The notes beneath the pieces are model-generated. The model was not told the DNA's origin. It was given only the letters and a program-made list of their open reading frames with translations, and did not search any database. Below are positions 35,854 to 45,556 of a stretch of DNA of 64,000 bases, one piece after another. The position numbers were made by a program, and so were the translations under genes. Numbering within the stretch: position 1 is the first letter of the stretch; the number at the start of each line of letters is the position of its first letter. This stretch comes from an uncultured Rhizobiaceae group bacterium (GTDB lineage: Bacteria > Pseudomonadota > Alphaproteobacteria > Rhizobiales > Rhizobiaceae): the NCBI GenBank assembly GCA_937930845.1, contig CALHBJ010000007.1, forward strand, positions 62,001 to 126,000, written 5' to 3'.

Positions 35854-38800
35854 ATGGCTAAGCGCCCCACATCCAAACGATCCACTGCAGATGACGCACT
35901 GGTGGCGGTGGAAGAAGCTTTGAAAATTGACTTCAGCGAGCAGGCGCAAGCCGATACCCGTGAAGAATTGGTCTCGCGCAATCCCAGTGCCGCAGCGCCC
36001 AATACATCATCGCAAAGTGTTGTCAGCCCAACCGCTGCTGCCGCAAACGACGACACCTATGCTGCCAGTGCCGCCCGCTTTGCAGCCTCTCTCAATCGCC
36101 GCCCGTCAAACGGTGTCTTGTGGTTTGCAACCCTGTTGAGCTTGTTTTGGATCGGCATCGCCAGTTGGGCGGGCTATCAGATTATTGGCCCCAGCCTTTT
36201 TGAAGCAAACACCTGGCTGTCATTCTTCACGCGCCCGGACCTGATGTATTTTGCTGCCAGCATCGTGTTGCCGCTGCTGTTGATCTGGGGGTATGCCATT
36301 ATGGTGCGCCGGTCCCAGGAACTGCGCATTGCTGCGCGGTCCATGACCGAAGCCGCCTACCGCTTGATGGAACCAGAGACGGAAGCCACGGGCACGGTGC
36401 GCAGTGTCGGCCATGCCGTGCGCTCAGAGGTAACAGCCCTCACCGATGGTATTGAACGGGCCATGGCCCGCGCCACCGAACTGGAAACGCTGATCCACGG
36501 CGAAGTCAGTTCCCTTGAAAATTCCTATTCGGAAAACGAATTGCGCATGCGTGGACTGGTGGAAGAACTCGCCAATGAACGCGAAGCCATTGTCAACCAT
36601 TCCGAACGGGTACGTTCCTCCATTGCCGGTGCCAGCGAGACATTGAAGGACGACCTCAATCTGTCTGCCCAGCAAATCGCTGAAAACGTATCCCTGGCCC
36701 AACAGCAATTCAGCACGTCGCTCACCAACACCAACGAAACCATGAAATTGTCCCTGGCCGAGGCTGGTGAAAACCTGCTGGGTCAATTGATGCAAAGCAG
36801 CGATCAGATCGGCGAACGTATTGAAACCGCCGGCGGCACGATTGCGACCCGTCTCGACGACACCACCTTGCGCGCCAACGAAGCCGTGGAAAATCTTTCT
36901 TCCACACTCACAGGTGCCGCAGAAGTTGCCTCACAAACACTGATCAACAACGTCACCGAGGCACAACAGCGGGTCTTGTTGTCCAATGAGCAGGTTGTAG
37001 AGCAATTGTCCCAGGCGGCAGCTAAAGCCGCAACGGCCCTTGAAGACACTCAGGCCGGATTGGATTTCTCCGGCAATTCACTCACCGAGGCGCTTACCCA
37101 ACGCGGACAGGAACTGACCGATCAAATCAGCGGCGTAGGCGACACGATTTCCCAACGCTTGTCGACTGTCAGTGCCGAAGCTGTTCAAAAAGCGCAGGAA
37201 ACCCAGGCCGAAATAGACATGGCCGCTCAGGTGATGGCGCAAACACTGGCCGATCAGGGCCAGCAGATTGCGGGCCAAGTTACCGCCAGCACGCAAGAAG
37301 TCACCAATCAACTTCTGGGCAGCACCAATCAGGCCACACAGGCACTTGAAGAAACCAAAGCCGGCATGGCCGTTGTCGCCGACAACATGGCCCAGACACT
37401 GGCAGCCCAGGGCGAGCAAATCACATCCCAGCTTGCCAACACCGCCGATGATGTGACCAACCGCCTGTTGGGCGTATCCAACCAGGCCGCCCAAACCGTT
37501 GAGGATACCAAAGCCGGTATTGCCCAGGCCACAGAGGCGCTCAATGCGTCAATTGAACAGCAAGGCCAATTATTGAGCGAACGGGCCATGCAGACCGGTG
37601 ATGAGGTTGCAGCCCGCTTAATGGGTGTGTCCAATCAGGCCAGTGAAGCCGTGGAAGCCACCCAAGCCGGTGTCTCATTCGTTGCTGAAAACCTCGTCAG
37701 CATGCTTTCAAGCCAAAGCAATGATTTCACTGACCGTATCGAGCTAGCAGGCGCCAACGTGCTGGATCAGATCAAGTCCACAAGTGCCGCCGCTGCAGAC
37801 AATATCGAAGCCGTTCAGGCAACGCTGGGCTTCGCAGCAGAAAATCTGACGGAAGTTTTCGACACCAAGGGCACCGAGATTGCCAACCGAGTTGAAACCA
37901 GTTCCGAGAATCTCATACAGCGCCTTGAAGCTACTGGTTCTGTAACCAGCCATGCGATCGAACTCAAAACCGGCGAATTCGCCAACCATGTTGAACAGGC
38001 CGGAGCTAAAGTGCTGGATCGCCTCACTTTGGCCAGCACCACAACTTCACAAAACATAGAGGCCGTTCAAGCCACGCTTGGCTTTGCTGCAGAAAACCTC
38101 ACAGAAGTATTCGACACCAAAGGGGCAGAGATCACCAACCGTGTTGATGCCAGCTCAGAAAACCTCATCCACCGCCTTGAAGCGGCAGGCACAGCCACCA
38201 GCAATGCAATCGAATTGAAGACTGGCGAACTCGCAGACAGGATCGACTTCCTGTCCAGTTCCATGCAGTCTTCCATCGGCGAGAAATTTGACGGCATCGA
38301 ACAACAGATCGCCATGCAGGGTTCCACCGTTGTGGACCAGTTGGGCAACAAGGCAATCGAATTGAACGACCTGTTGGCACAACGCACCAGCGAAATTTCA
38401 AACGCCTTCGAACACGGTCGTAATTCCCTGCGCGGAGACTTTGAAACACAGCTTTCCGAAACCTCGGAAACCATGGCCAGCAAGGCAATGGAACTCAGCC
38501 TTTCCCTGGCTGCTCGCATGGACGAAATCAACGCCAGTGTTGGCGACCAGGCCGAGCGCGTGGGGACACAGATGTCCGAACGTGCCGAGCAGGTGCGCGA
38601 GCGCCTCACCGATCGCCTTTCAGCCATCGACCGCGCCATCGTGGAAGGTACGGAAGCAGCAGACCGCAAGTTGCAGGAACGCGCCGCGTCCATGCAGGAA
38701 ACGTTTGCCGAACAGGTCGGTGCCATCGACAGCACTTTGGGTGCCCGTGTTGATGCCATTGGTTCTACCCTCGATGCGGGTGCCGAGCGGGTCAACGACG

Positions 38801-40989
38801 CCCTGTCGGCACGTTCAGCCGAACTGGCCTCACGCCTTTCTGAAAACCTCGAAGCAATTACCAATTCGCTGACCACAGAATCTTCAAAAGCGCAAAATGC
38901 GCTTGTCGGCGCCCTTCAGGGAGCCGAAGAACGCATCGCTGCCCAGATCGACGCGGTGGATGGCGCCATCGCCAGTCGCGCCGATAAGGTCACAACAACC
39001 CTTGCGGACCGCACCAGCGAGTTGAACACAATGCTGGCGGCCCGCTCTCGCGAATTAAGCCAGTTGCTGTCGCGCGACACCCTGCCCTTGCTGCGCAATT
39101 TCGAAACCCAGGGAGCCGAAGTTGCCGCAACCCTGGCCCGCTCCACGGAAGAAATTGCCGATGGTATTTCCAGCCGATTGCAGGAAACGGCTGGCACTTT
39201 GCGAGCGTCTGCCGATGATGCTGCAAGCAAGTTGGAAGGCATGATCACAGCCTCCAACGAACGCATGGAACTGGCAGCACAGGCGGCAGCAGAAGACCTG
39301 GCGACCCGCTATATTTCTTTGGAAGATCGCACGGGTGCGCTGGTCGAAAAACTGTCACAGACATCCCAGGCGCTTGCCAATGTGGTGGAAGCCGAAAGCG
39401 CCAACCTTGTGGCCACTGGTGATACAATGACACGCCAGATGGCAGAAACGGCCGAAGAAGTGAGCGCCCGGGTGCGTTCCGACAGCGAAGCCATGGTCAA
39501 TATCATCACGGCCAAATCGACCGCATCGGTTGAGGCGCTCAGCGCCACCAACAACCAGCTTAAAGGCGAAGTCGGCGACCTGCTGCATCGCCTGGCCCAG
39601 TCCAACGATCTGCTGTCCACATTGATCACAAACGCAGATGAAAATCTCACCAGTGCACAAAATACGCTGGCGTCCAGGACTGATGAATTCAAGTCCACGG
39701 TGGCCCAGGCATCTGATGATCTCAATACATCCTCCAACATCATCGAAGCCAATTATCTGGGGCTCAAAGATGTGTCTGCCACCGTTCTGGTGGAGATCGC
39801 CGAAATCGCCAGCCGCTTCAGCGAACAAAGCGATGCACTCAACGCCGTGTCGCGCCTGCTGGACGACACCCAAAGCAACATCGCTGTGAGCCTGGATGAT
39901 CGTCGCGACGCCATCGAAGCAATCACCAACGGCTTGGTGACCAAGTCTGCTGACCTGGAAGAACTGATGCGCCGCTTCACCCAGTTGATGGCCGATTCAG
40001 TAACAACCGCAGAAGATCGCGCCCAGCATCTGACCGCCGGTCTTTCGCAATCCGTCGACGCCGCAGCCGCCGAAGCCACGGAGCGCTTTACCCAGGCCAC
40101 CGTCGAAATGCGCAATGCCGCCCATGATTTGCGTCAGGATCTGGCAACCACACGCAATGAACTCAAAAAGAGCGTGATTGATTTGCCCGATGAGACCAAG
40201 GAAAGCACCACAGCCATGCGCCGTGTTGTTTCCGACCAGATCAAGGCTCTCAAAGACCTGTCAGAAATCGTTGCGCGCAATCCACGGGTTCAAGATGCCG
40301 CATCCAGCAATGCGCCTGCCCCGGTGGCCGCTGCTCTTGCAAGTGTGGCCGCAGTGCCAGCCGCACCAGCACCAGTGCGTCAGCCTGCACCCATGGTGAC
40401 ACGCACATCGCCCAAGCCGCCCATTCCGGTGCGCCAGCCGCAAGCTGCTGTTACGCCACCTGCGCCGCAACCGGCAGCTCCGGCTAATCCCGCCCCCATT
40501 CCCACGCTACGTGGCGGTCTGGATTTTGATGCAGGCACACCAAACCAGCAACGCCCACCGGCAGGAAACGGATGGGTCAGTGATCTGTTGCGCCGGGCCA
40601 GTGAAGCAGATGAACCCGTGACGACCCCGGCTCCAAGAGCCCGGGCAACGGGAGATTCGCTGAACAATCTCTCCGCAGAAATCGCAAAATCCATCGACCA
40701 CGATGTCGCCGTCAATTTGTGGGGCCGTTACCAGGCAGGTGAGCGCGGCGTATTCAGCCGAGACATCTACACGCCCCAGGGCCGCCAGACCTTCGACGAA
40801 ATATCCACGAAATATGCCAGTGACAGCAATTTCAGGGAAAGTGTCGACCGCTATGTGACGGATTTCGAACGGCTGATTGCCGATGTGGCGAAAAACGACC
40901 GGGACAACATCATGACCCAAACCTACCTCACATCAGACACGGGCAAGGTTTATACAATGCTGGCCCATGCTGCAGGACGTTTCGACTAA
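35854..40989 (+). CDS. Giant coiled-coil membrane protein, growth pole ring (GPR)-like
   Basis: The protein is 1711 aa; the ATG at 35854 has GAGG upstream. After a charged N-terminal region, two membrane segments lie at about residues 83-105 (GVLWFATLLSLFWIGIASWA) and 127-147. The rest is a long amphipathic, Ala/Glu/Gln/Thr-rich helix region with internal repeats: five 51-residue units (37102-37866) and an 84-residue unit given twice (from about 37808 and 38060). Near the end is a Pro/Ala-rich linker, then a conserved-looking domain of about 110 residues (SIDHDVAVNLWGRYQAGERG to HAAGRFD). This matches the design of GPR, a large apolipoprotein-like protein at the growing pole of Agrobacterium. 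Assignment is by architecture. Confidence 0.72.
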   Translation: MAKRPTSKRSTADDALVAVEEALKIDFSEQAQADTREELVSRNPSAAAPNTSSQSVVSPTAAAANDDTYAASAARFAASLNRRPSNGVLWFATLLSLFWIGIASWAGYQIIGPSLFEANTWLSFFTRPDLMYFAASIVLPLLLIWGYAIMVRRSQELRIAARSMTEAAYRLMEPETEATGTVRSVGHAVRSEVTALTDGIERAMARATELETLIHGEVSSLENSYSENELRMRGLVEELANEREAIVNHSERVRSSIAGASETLKDDLNLSAQQIAENVSLAQQQFSTSLTNTNETMKLSLAEAGENLLGQLMQSSDQIGERIETAGGTIATRLDDTTLRANEAVENLSSTLTGAAEVASQTLINNVTEAQQRVLLSNEQVVEQLSQAAAKAATALEDTQAGLDFSGNSLTEALTQRGQELTDQISGVGDTISQRLSTVSAEAVQKAQETQAEIDMAAQVMAQTLADQGQQIAGQVTASTQEVTNQLLGSTNQATQALEETKAGMAVVADNMAQTLAAQGEQITSQLANTADDVTNRLLGVSNQAAQTVEDTKAGIAQATEALNASIEQQGQLLSERAMQTGDEVAARLMGVSNQASEAVEATQAGVSFVAENLVSMLSSQSNDFTDRIELAGANVLDQIKSTSAAAADNIEAVQATLGFAAENLTEVFDTKGTEIANRVETSSENLIQRLEATGSVTSHAIELKTGEFANHVEQAGAKVLDRLTLASTTTSQNIEAVQATLGFAAENLTEVFDTKGAEITNRVDASSENLIHRLEAAGTATSNAIELKTGELADRIDFLSSSMQSSIGEKFDGIEQQIAMQGSTVVDQLGNKAIELNDLLAQRTSEISNAFEHGRNSLRGDFETQLSETSETMASKAMELSLSLAARMDEINASVGDQAERVGTQMSERAEQVRERLTDRLSAIDRAIVEGTEAADRKLQERAASMQETFAEQVGAIDSTLGARVDAIGSTLDAGAERVNDALSARSAELASRLSENLEAITNSLTTESSKAQNALVGALQGAEERIAAQIDAVDGAIASRADKVTTTLADRTSELNTMLAARSRELSQLLSRDTLPLLRNFETQGAEVAATLARSTEEIADGISSRLQETAGTLRASADDAASKLEGMITASNERMELAAQAAAEDLATRYISLEDRTGALVEKLSQTSQALANVVEAESANLVATGDTMTRQMAETAEEVSARVRSDSEAMVNIITAKSTASVEALSATNNQLKGEVGDLLHRLAQSNDLLSTLITNADENLTSAQNTLASRTDEFKSTVAQASDDLNTSSNIIEANYLGLKDVSATVLVEIAEIASRFSEQSDALNAVSRLLDDTQSNIAVSLDDRRDAIEAITNGLVTKSADLEELMRRFTQLMADSVTTAEDRAQHLTAGLSQSVDAAAAEATERFTQATVEMRNAAHDLRQDLATTRNELKKSVIDLPDETKESTTAMRRVVSDQIKALKDLSEIVARNPRVQDAASSNAPAPVAAALASVAAVPAAPAPVRQPAPMVTRTSPKPPIPVRQPQAAVTPPAPQPAAPANPAPIPTLRGGLDFDAGTPNQQRPPAGNGWVSDLLRRASEADEPVTTPAPRARATGDSLNNLSAEIAKSIDHDVAVNLWGRYQAGERGVFSRDIYTPQGRQTFDEISTKYASDSNFRESVDRYVTDFERLIADVAKNDRDNIMTQTYLTSDTGKVYTMLAHAAGRFD

Positions 40990-41018
40990 CTTCAGGGCAA
41001 ACCAATCGCGCTGAGTCT

Positions 41019-41042
41019 CATGTCCCACATATGTGGGGCATG
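41019..41042. repeat. Near-perfect 24 bp palindrome between convergent genes
   Basis: CATGTCCCACATATGTGGGGCATG is a palindrome apart from one base pair. It lies between the ends of the GPR-like gene and lpxB. No T-run follows on either side. It may act as a bidirectional transcript-end hairpin or a protein-binding site. Confidence 0.5.
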
Positions 41043-41086
41043 GGCATTCACGCAACGAATTGATGCCAGCCAAATCTATGTCGCGC

Positions 41087-42268
41087 TTATTCGCTTTCCA
41101 GGCGGGCGGCATCATCTGCTGAAAGTGCATGGTCCAAAATAATCCCGGCACCAATCACAGAAGGCGCCTGCTCCGTTTCCATACGCTCAGCCACCTCCGC
41201 AAACCCGGCAAGCTGATAGTCTCTTGCCGGGCCATCGGCCAGCAATTCCTCCGCATAGCGCGCAATGCGGCCAGGGCGGACCATGTCGTTAAATTCCTCT
41301 GGAACCAAAACCCGGTCCACGATCAGGTTGGGCAGATTTGACGACCAGATGGTAATCATCCAACGAACCGGCAGTGTGGCTGGGTCGAGAATATAACAGG
41401 CCACCATCGGCACCCTGTGCAATGCCAATTGCAGGGCAACTGTGCCGGAAGCTGCAATCGCAGCGCGCGCCCTTGGGAACAAACGGTCATTGTCTGCGCT
41501 GCTGGTAATTTCCACATCCACGGACCAATTGGCCGTTTCCCGCTCAATAAGTGCGCGCATGTGGGGGACAGAAGGAACAACAACGCGAAAAATAACGTCT
41601 CTTTGTTTCATTATTTCAATAGCTTTGCCAAAAGGCTTCAACAATCGCTTTACTTCACTGCCGCGCGACCCTGGCAAAACAAGCAAGATGGGAACATCAT
41701 CATCTTCATCGCGTTCAACCGGTGGCATGGAAGCAATCTGCCGCGCCAAAGGATGCCCCACATAAGTCGCCGAAGGACCATTTAAATCCGCCAAAGCTTT
41801 GGGTTCGAACGGCAATAATGCCAGCACGTGATCAATGAACGCCGTCATCTTGGCAGCGCGGCCAGACCGCCAGGCCCACACGCTGGGGCACACATAATCG
41901 ACTATCGGCACATGGGGCATGCGCTTGCGCACGCGCCTGGCAACCGCATGGGTAAAATCGGGACTGTCAATCAACAGCACAAGGTCCGGCTTTTTGGCCA
42001 CCACATCATCCACCGTTTGATAGACACGGCGAATGATCTTCGGCAACCGGCCAATAACCGCCGAAATACCCATGACGGCAATCTCTTCAATATCAAATAG
42101 TGAAGTGACACCAAGTGCTTTTGTGCGTTCGCCTGCCAGGCCAACAATTTCTATCGTCTGCCCCCGTTCAGTTGCCTGTCGTTCAAGCTCCGCAATGAGA
42201 TCGGCACCCAAAGCGTCTCCGGAATCTTCCCCCAGGACAAAGTAAATCCGAAGACGGTCCTTAGCCAT
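41087..42268 (-). CDS. lpxB: Lipid-A-disaccharide synthase
   Basis: The protein is 393 aa from the ATG at 42268. Typical LpxB blocks are YFVLGEDSGDALGADL at the start, 'VLLIDSPDFTHAVARRVR', 'VDYVCPSVWAWRSGRAAKM', 'VLPGSRGSEVKRLL' and 'ASGTVALQLALHRVPMV'. It joins UDP-2,3-diacylglucosamine and lipid X into the tetraacyl disaccharide of lipid A at the inner face of the cytoplasmic membrane. Its start overlaps lpxI by 8 nt. It is the last gene of the rseP-bamA-lpxD-fabZ-lpxA-lpxI-lpxB run. Confidence 0.95.
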   Translation of the reverse strand: MAKDRLRIYFVLGEDSGDALGADLIAELERQATERGQTIEIVGLAGERTKALGVTSLFDIEEIAVMGISAVIGRLPKIIRRVYQTVDDVVAKKPDLVLLIDSPDFTHAVARRVRKRMPHVPIVDYVCPSVWAWRSGRAAKMTAFIDHVLALLPFEPKALADLNGPSATYVGHPLARQIASMPPVERDEDDDVPILLVLPGSRGSEVKRLLKPFGKAIEIMKQRDVIFRVVVPSVPHMRALIERETANWSVDVEITSSADNDRLFPRARAAIAASGTVALQLALHRVPMVACYILDPATLPVRWMITIWSSNLPNLIVDRVLVPEEFNDMVRPGRIARYAEELLADGPARDYQLAGFAEVAERMETEQAPSVIGAGIILDHALSADDAARLESE

Positions 42269-43151
42269 TGGCGGCCACCGGTTGAGATGCATCAAAGCCA
42301 TAGATGAATATCTTGTGCTTGCGTGCAAGCGCCAGCGTTTCATCCCGTTCCACGATGATGGATTTACCTGCCTCGACGCCAATGCCTTTAAGGCCTGCCG
42401 CCGCCGCGTTTTCAATGGTTTTGGGGCCGATTGTCGGCAGGTCTACCCGCTCATCCTGGCCAGGTTTGGTGCGCTTCACCAATACGCCACCGGTATTGGC
42501 AGGCATGCGGCCCTCAGCACGCAATTGCTGCACCCGGCCAAGCATGGAATCAGTTCCCTCAATGCCTTCAACCGCCACGGCGCGCCGCCCCACAACAATA
42601 CATGCCTGGCCAATGTCAAACGTGCCCAGACTTTCGGTCACGGCGATCCCTTCCGCAATACTGGCAAGTTCAGCCTTGCCAGGTTTCTGCGACGTGTTCG
42701 GGCCCTGTCTACACAAGAGTTCAGGCATAAGTTCTGCTACTCCGCAAACGTGATAGCCACGCTTTTCGAAAATTCCAATCACGCCGCTCAATATCGTGTT
42801 GTCGCCGCCAAGCAAAGCTGAAAGCAAACTGGGAACTGTCAACAATGCCCCAAAATCCATTTTGGAAATCTGAATTGCAGGGCGATCCACCCCTCCGGCC
42901 AGGATTATTTGGCGGATGCCTTCACGTTTTAGAACATTGAAAAGCTTGCCAATCTGGCCCCATTCAATAATGGAATGGGGGTGTTCCTTAATACCCGGCT
43001 CCGCTTCCCCGGCAATGCCAATGATAAATGCGCCACGGTTTTGCGCCTTGAGACCCTTGATGATTTCGAACGGCAGCACACCGCTGCCAGCGATGATGCC
43101 CACCGGCGGCAGCGCGTGATCCAACCCGGATTGAGTGTCGATTGACGCCAT
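42261..43151 (-). CDS. lpxI: UDP-2,3-diacylglucosamine diphosphatase LpxI
   Basis: The protein is 296 aa. LpxI features are PVGIIAGSGVLPFEIIKG at the N-terminus, 'ILAGGVDRPAIQISKMD', 'GDNTILSGVIGIFEKRGY', and 'RRAVAVEGIEGTDSMLGRV' in the C-terminal domain. It hydrolyses UDP-diacylglucosamine to lipid X and UMP, the alphaproteobacterial replacement for LpxH. It lies between lpxA (15 nt gap) and lpxB (8 nt overlap) in the lipid A cluster. Confidence 0.93.
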   Translation of the reverse strand: MASIDTQSGLDHALPPVGIIAGSGVLPFEIIKGLKAQNRGAFIIGIAGEAEPGIKEHPHSIIEWGQIGKLFNVLKREGIRQIILAGGVDRPAIQISKMDFGALLTVPSLLSALLGGDNTILSGVIGIFEKRGYHVCGVAELMPELLCRQGPNTSQKPGKAELASIAEGIAVTESLGTFDIGQACIVVGRRAVAVEGIEGTDSMLGRVQQLRAEGRMPANTGGVLVKRTKPGQDERVDLPTIGPKTIENAAAAGLKGIGVEAGKSIIVERDETLALARKHKIFIYGFDASQPVAANG

Positions 43152-43166
43152 GGGGCACTTATATCG

Positions 43167-43967
43167 CTAAATATTGGCCGGAGTACAAAGGGAACGATCG
43201 GCAGATGCCAGAATAAAATCCAGAACTTCGCTCACGAGATCGTCCTTGGAATCGTTGCGAAGCTGTTGGGCAATCTGCTGAACCGGCACCTCACCGGAGA
43301 ACAATTCCTTGTAGACACCCCGCAACGCATGAATGCTTTGACGGGGAACGCCGGTGCGCTTCATGCCAATGAGATTGAGCCCGGAGAGATCCGCCCGGTT
43401 GCCGATGGCCATGCCAAAGGGAATGACATCCCCTTCAATTCCCGCAAGCCCACCAATAAATGCGTGGTGGCCAATGCGGCAAAACTGATGGGCCGCAGAT
43501 CCCCCCCCAAAAATGACAAAATCACCGACCACACAATGACCGGCCAGCATGACATTGTTTGAAAATATGACGTTATTGCCCACCATACAGTCGTGCGCCA
43601 CGTGGGAACCGGCCAAAAACGTGCAGCGGTCCCCCACCTGGGTCGTGCCGCCACCGCCCTGGGTTCCTGGATTAATGGTCACATATTCACGAATGGTGCA
43701 GTCACTGCCAATGGCCAGAGAAACGTCTTCTCCCTGATATTTCAGATCTTGTGGCTCATGGCCGATGGACGCAAATGGAAACAGGCGCGTGCGTGCGCCA
43801 ATCGCCGTGTCCCCAACCACGCTCACATGGGATTTCAGTTCCACACCGTCGCCGAGGCGCACTTGATTGCCCACGTGACAGAACGGGCCAATCGACACGC
43901 CCTCTCCCAACACAGCGCCATCTTCAACAATTGAACTGGGATGCACGCCTGCGCGATCACTGATCAT
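43167..43967 (-). CDS. lpxA: UDP-N-acetylglucosamine acyltransferase
   Basis: The protein is 266 aa with a left-handed beta-helix of hexapeptide repeats (for example [19 protein letters not shown]) and the family block '[20 protein letters not shown]', '[20 protein letters not shown]', then '[20 protein letters not shown]' before the helical C-terminus. The catalytic His is in the SHVAHDC stretch. It acylates UDP-GlcNAc, the first step of lipid A synthesis. It overlaps the 3' end of fabZ by 11 nt. Confidence 0.96.
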   Translation of the reverse strand: MISDRAGVHPSSIVEDGAVLGEGVSIGPFCHVGNQVRLGDGVELKSHVSVVGDTAIGARTRLFPFASIGHEPQDLKYQGEDVSLAIGSDCTIREYVTINPGTQGGGGTTQVGDRCTFLAGSHVAHDCMVGNNVIFSNNVMLAGHCVVGDFVIFGGGSAAHQFCRIGHHAFIGGLAGIEGDVIPFGMAIGNRADLSGLNLIGMKRTGVPRQSIHALRGVYKELFSGEVPVQQIAQQLRNDSKDDLVSEVLDFILASADRSLCTPANI

Positions 43968-44427
43968 CGCGGTTTACCATCATGGCGCTGATTTCGGCCT
44001 CGGCAGCCTTCTGGTCGCCCACCATGGCAACACAGGCAAATTTGAAAACATTGCGCTTTTGACGAATCTTGGTGATCACATATTCCAACACATCGCCCGG
44101 CACGACCGTGCGGCGAAATTTCGCCTTATCAATGGTCATGAAATAGGTGGTTTTCGGCTCGCCCTGATAATGCTCCTGGGCGCAAATGGCCCCTGCGGTC
44201 TGCGCCATTCCCTCGATAATCAACACACCCGGCATAATCGGCGTGTGGGGAAAATGGCCGGTAAAATGCGGTTCATTGAACGTCACATTCTTGATTCCGC
44301 GCGCAGAATTATCGCGATCCACATCCACAATCTTATCGACAAGCAAAAATGGGTATCGGTGCGGCAGCAATTCCATCAACCGTTTGATGTCGATGGTCGC
44401 CAATTCCTTGGATTCAATATCACTCAC
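43957..44427 (-). CDS. fabZ: 3-hydroxyacyl-ACP dehydratase FabZ
   Basis: The protein is 156 aa from a GTG at 44427 with AAGGAG six bases upstream; an upstream ATG (44463) would give 168 aa. Hot-dog fold motifs are [14 protein letters not shown], '[26 protein letters not shown]' with the catalytic His and Glu. It dehydrates 3-hydroxyacyl-ACP in fatty acid synthesis and, in this cluster, competes with LpxA and LpxD for the acyl-ACP pool. It overlaps lpxD by 8 nt and lpxA by 11 nt, a sign of tight co-translation. Confidence 0.95.
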   Translation of the reverse strand: MSDIESKELATIDIKRLMELLPHRYPFLLVDKIVDVDRDNSARGIKNVTFNEPHFTGHFPHTPIMPGVLIIEGMAQTAGAICAQEHYQGEPKTTYFMTIDKAKFRRTVVPGDVLEYVITKIRQKRNVFKFACVAMVGDQKAAEAEISAMMVNRDDQ

Positions 44428-45496
44428 GTCCAGCTCCTTTGCCCCGCTCTTCGGCGAATGCATCTCTTCGCAATTTTGCTACTTCCCTCAGCCAGTGCTT
44501 GATCGGTCGTGCGGGCACACCGCCCCACACAGCACCGGGCGGGACATCACCGGAAACACCGCTCAATCCCGCAATCTGAGCTCCATCACCAATTTTGATA
44601 TGGCCATTTATGGCCGCCCGACCACCTAACACCACATAGTTCCCCAGTTCGGAACTGCCCGCAATGCCCGTCTGGGAAACCACAACACAATGGCGTCCAA
44701 TAACCACGTTGTGGCCGATCATGACCTGATCGTCGATTTTGGTGCCCTCACCGATAATCGTGTCGCGGTTTGATCCCCGGTCGACACAGGTATTGGCACC
44801 AATCTCCACATCATCCTGGAGAACGACCCGGCCAATTTGTGGAATTTTAAGATGTCCGCCCGGCCCCATGGCAAAACCAAAACCGTCACCGCCAATACGT
44901 ACACCCGAATGAAGGATCACCCGATCCCCCACAATTGCATGTATGACACTTGCATGGGCACTGATGGACGACATGCGACCAATCTTACAATTGCTGCCAA
45001 CGACCGCACCGGGGCCGATATACGCGCCCTGCCCGATATGGGCACCGGAACCAATCACCGCACCGGCCTCCACCGTCACATCGCCATCAAGGATCGCATC
45101 GGGTGCAATATGGGCGGCAGCGGAAATGCCATCAGCCAATATTGGCAAGGGGCGCATGGCCCCTGGGAACAGCAGACCAGCAACCTGGGCAAACGCCTTG
45201 TTGGGTTGATCAGAAATCAGTGTTGCAACGGATTTTGGAACCCGCTCCACATTACGCGGATTGCAGATCACGGCAGCAGCGCGCGTTTCCTGAATGGCTT
45301 TTAGATATTTTGGGTTATCTAGAAACGTCAGAGCGCCCACAGGCGCTGCTTCAAGCGGTCCCACCTCCGAAATCTGCACTTCGCCATCATCGCCATCACG
45401 CAATGTCAACGACAGCCGGTCCGCGATCTCGATGAGTGAAAGCGGAGTGGGAGACTCAAAGAATGATATGGATTGCGCCACTAAATCTTGATCCAT
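44420..45496 (-). CDS. lpxD: UDP-3-O-(3-hydroxyacyl)glucosamine N-acyltransferase
   Basis: The protein is 358 aa. The N-terminal uridine-binding domain includes '[15 protein letters not shown]', followed by a hexapeptide beta-helix from '[20 protein letters not shown]' to the family block '[15 protein letters not shown]' with the catalytic His region '[18 protein letters not shown]'. A C-terminal helix ends the protein. It adds the second acyl chain in lipid A synthesis. It lies 60 nt downstream of bamA, as in many Gram-negatives. Confidence 0.96.
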   Translation of the reverse strand: MDQDLVAQSISFFESPTPLSLIEIADRLSLTLRDGDDGEVQISEVGPLEAAPVGALTFLDNPKYLKAIQETRAAAVICNPRNVERVPKSVATLISDQPNKAFAQVAGLLFPGAMRPLPILADGISAAAHIAPDAILDGDVTVEAGAVIGSGAHIGQGAYIGPGAVVGSNCKIGRMSSISAHASVIHAIVGDRVILHSGVRIGGDGFGFAMGPGGHLKIPQIGRVVLQDDVEIGANTCVDRGSNRDTIIGEGTKIDDQVMIGHNVVIGRHCVVVSQTGIAGSSELGNYVVLGGRAAINGHIKIGDGAQIAGLSGVSGDVPPGAVWGGVPARPIKHWLREVAKLRRDAFAEERGKGAGRE

Positions 45497-45556
45497 TCAC
45501 ATAAAAATGCGGGCCCTGACTTTCGCCCGGACCCGCACAATAACAACGCGCAACAA

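Noticed and set aside
38067-38876. 269-codon minus-strand frame inside the growth-pole-ring-like gene
   Set aside because: Ser/Arg-rich antisense of repeat-containing coding sequence.
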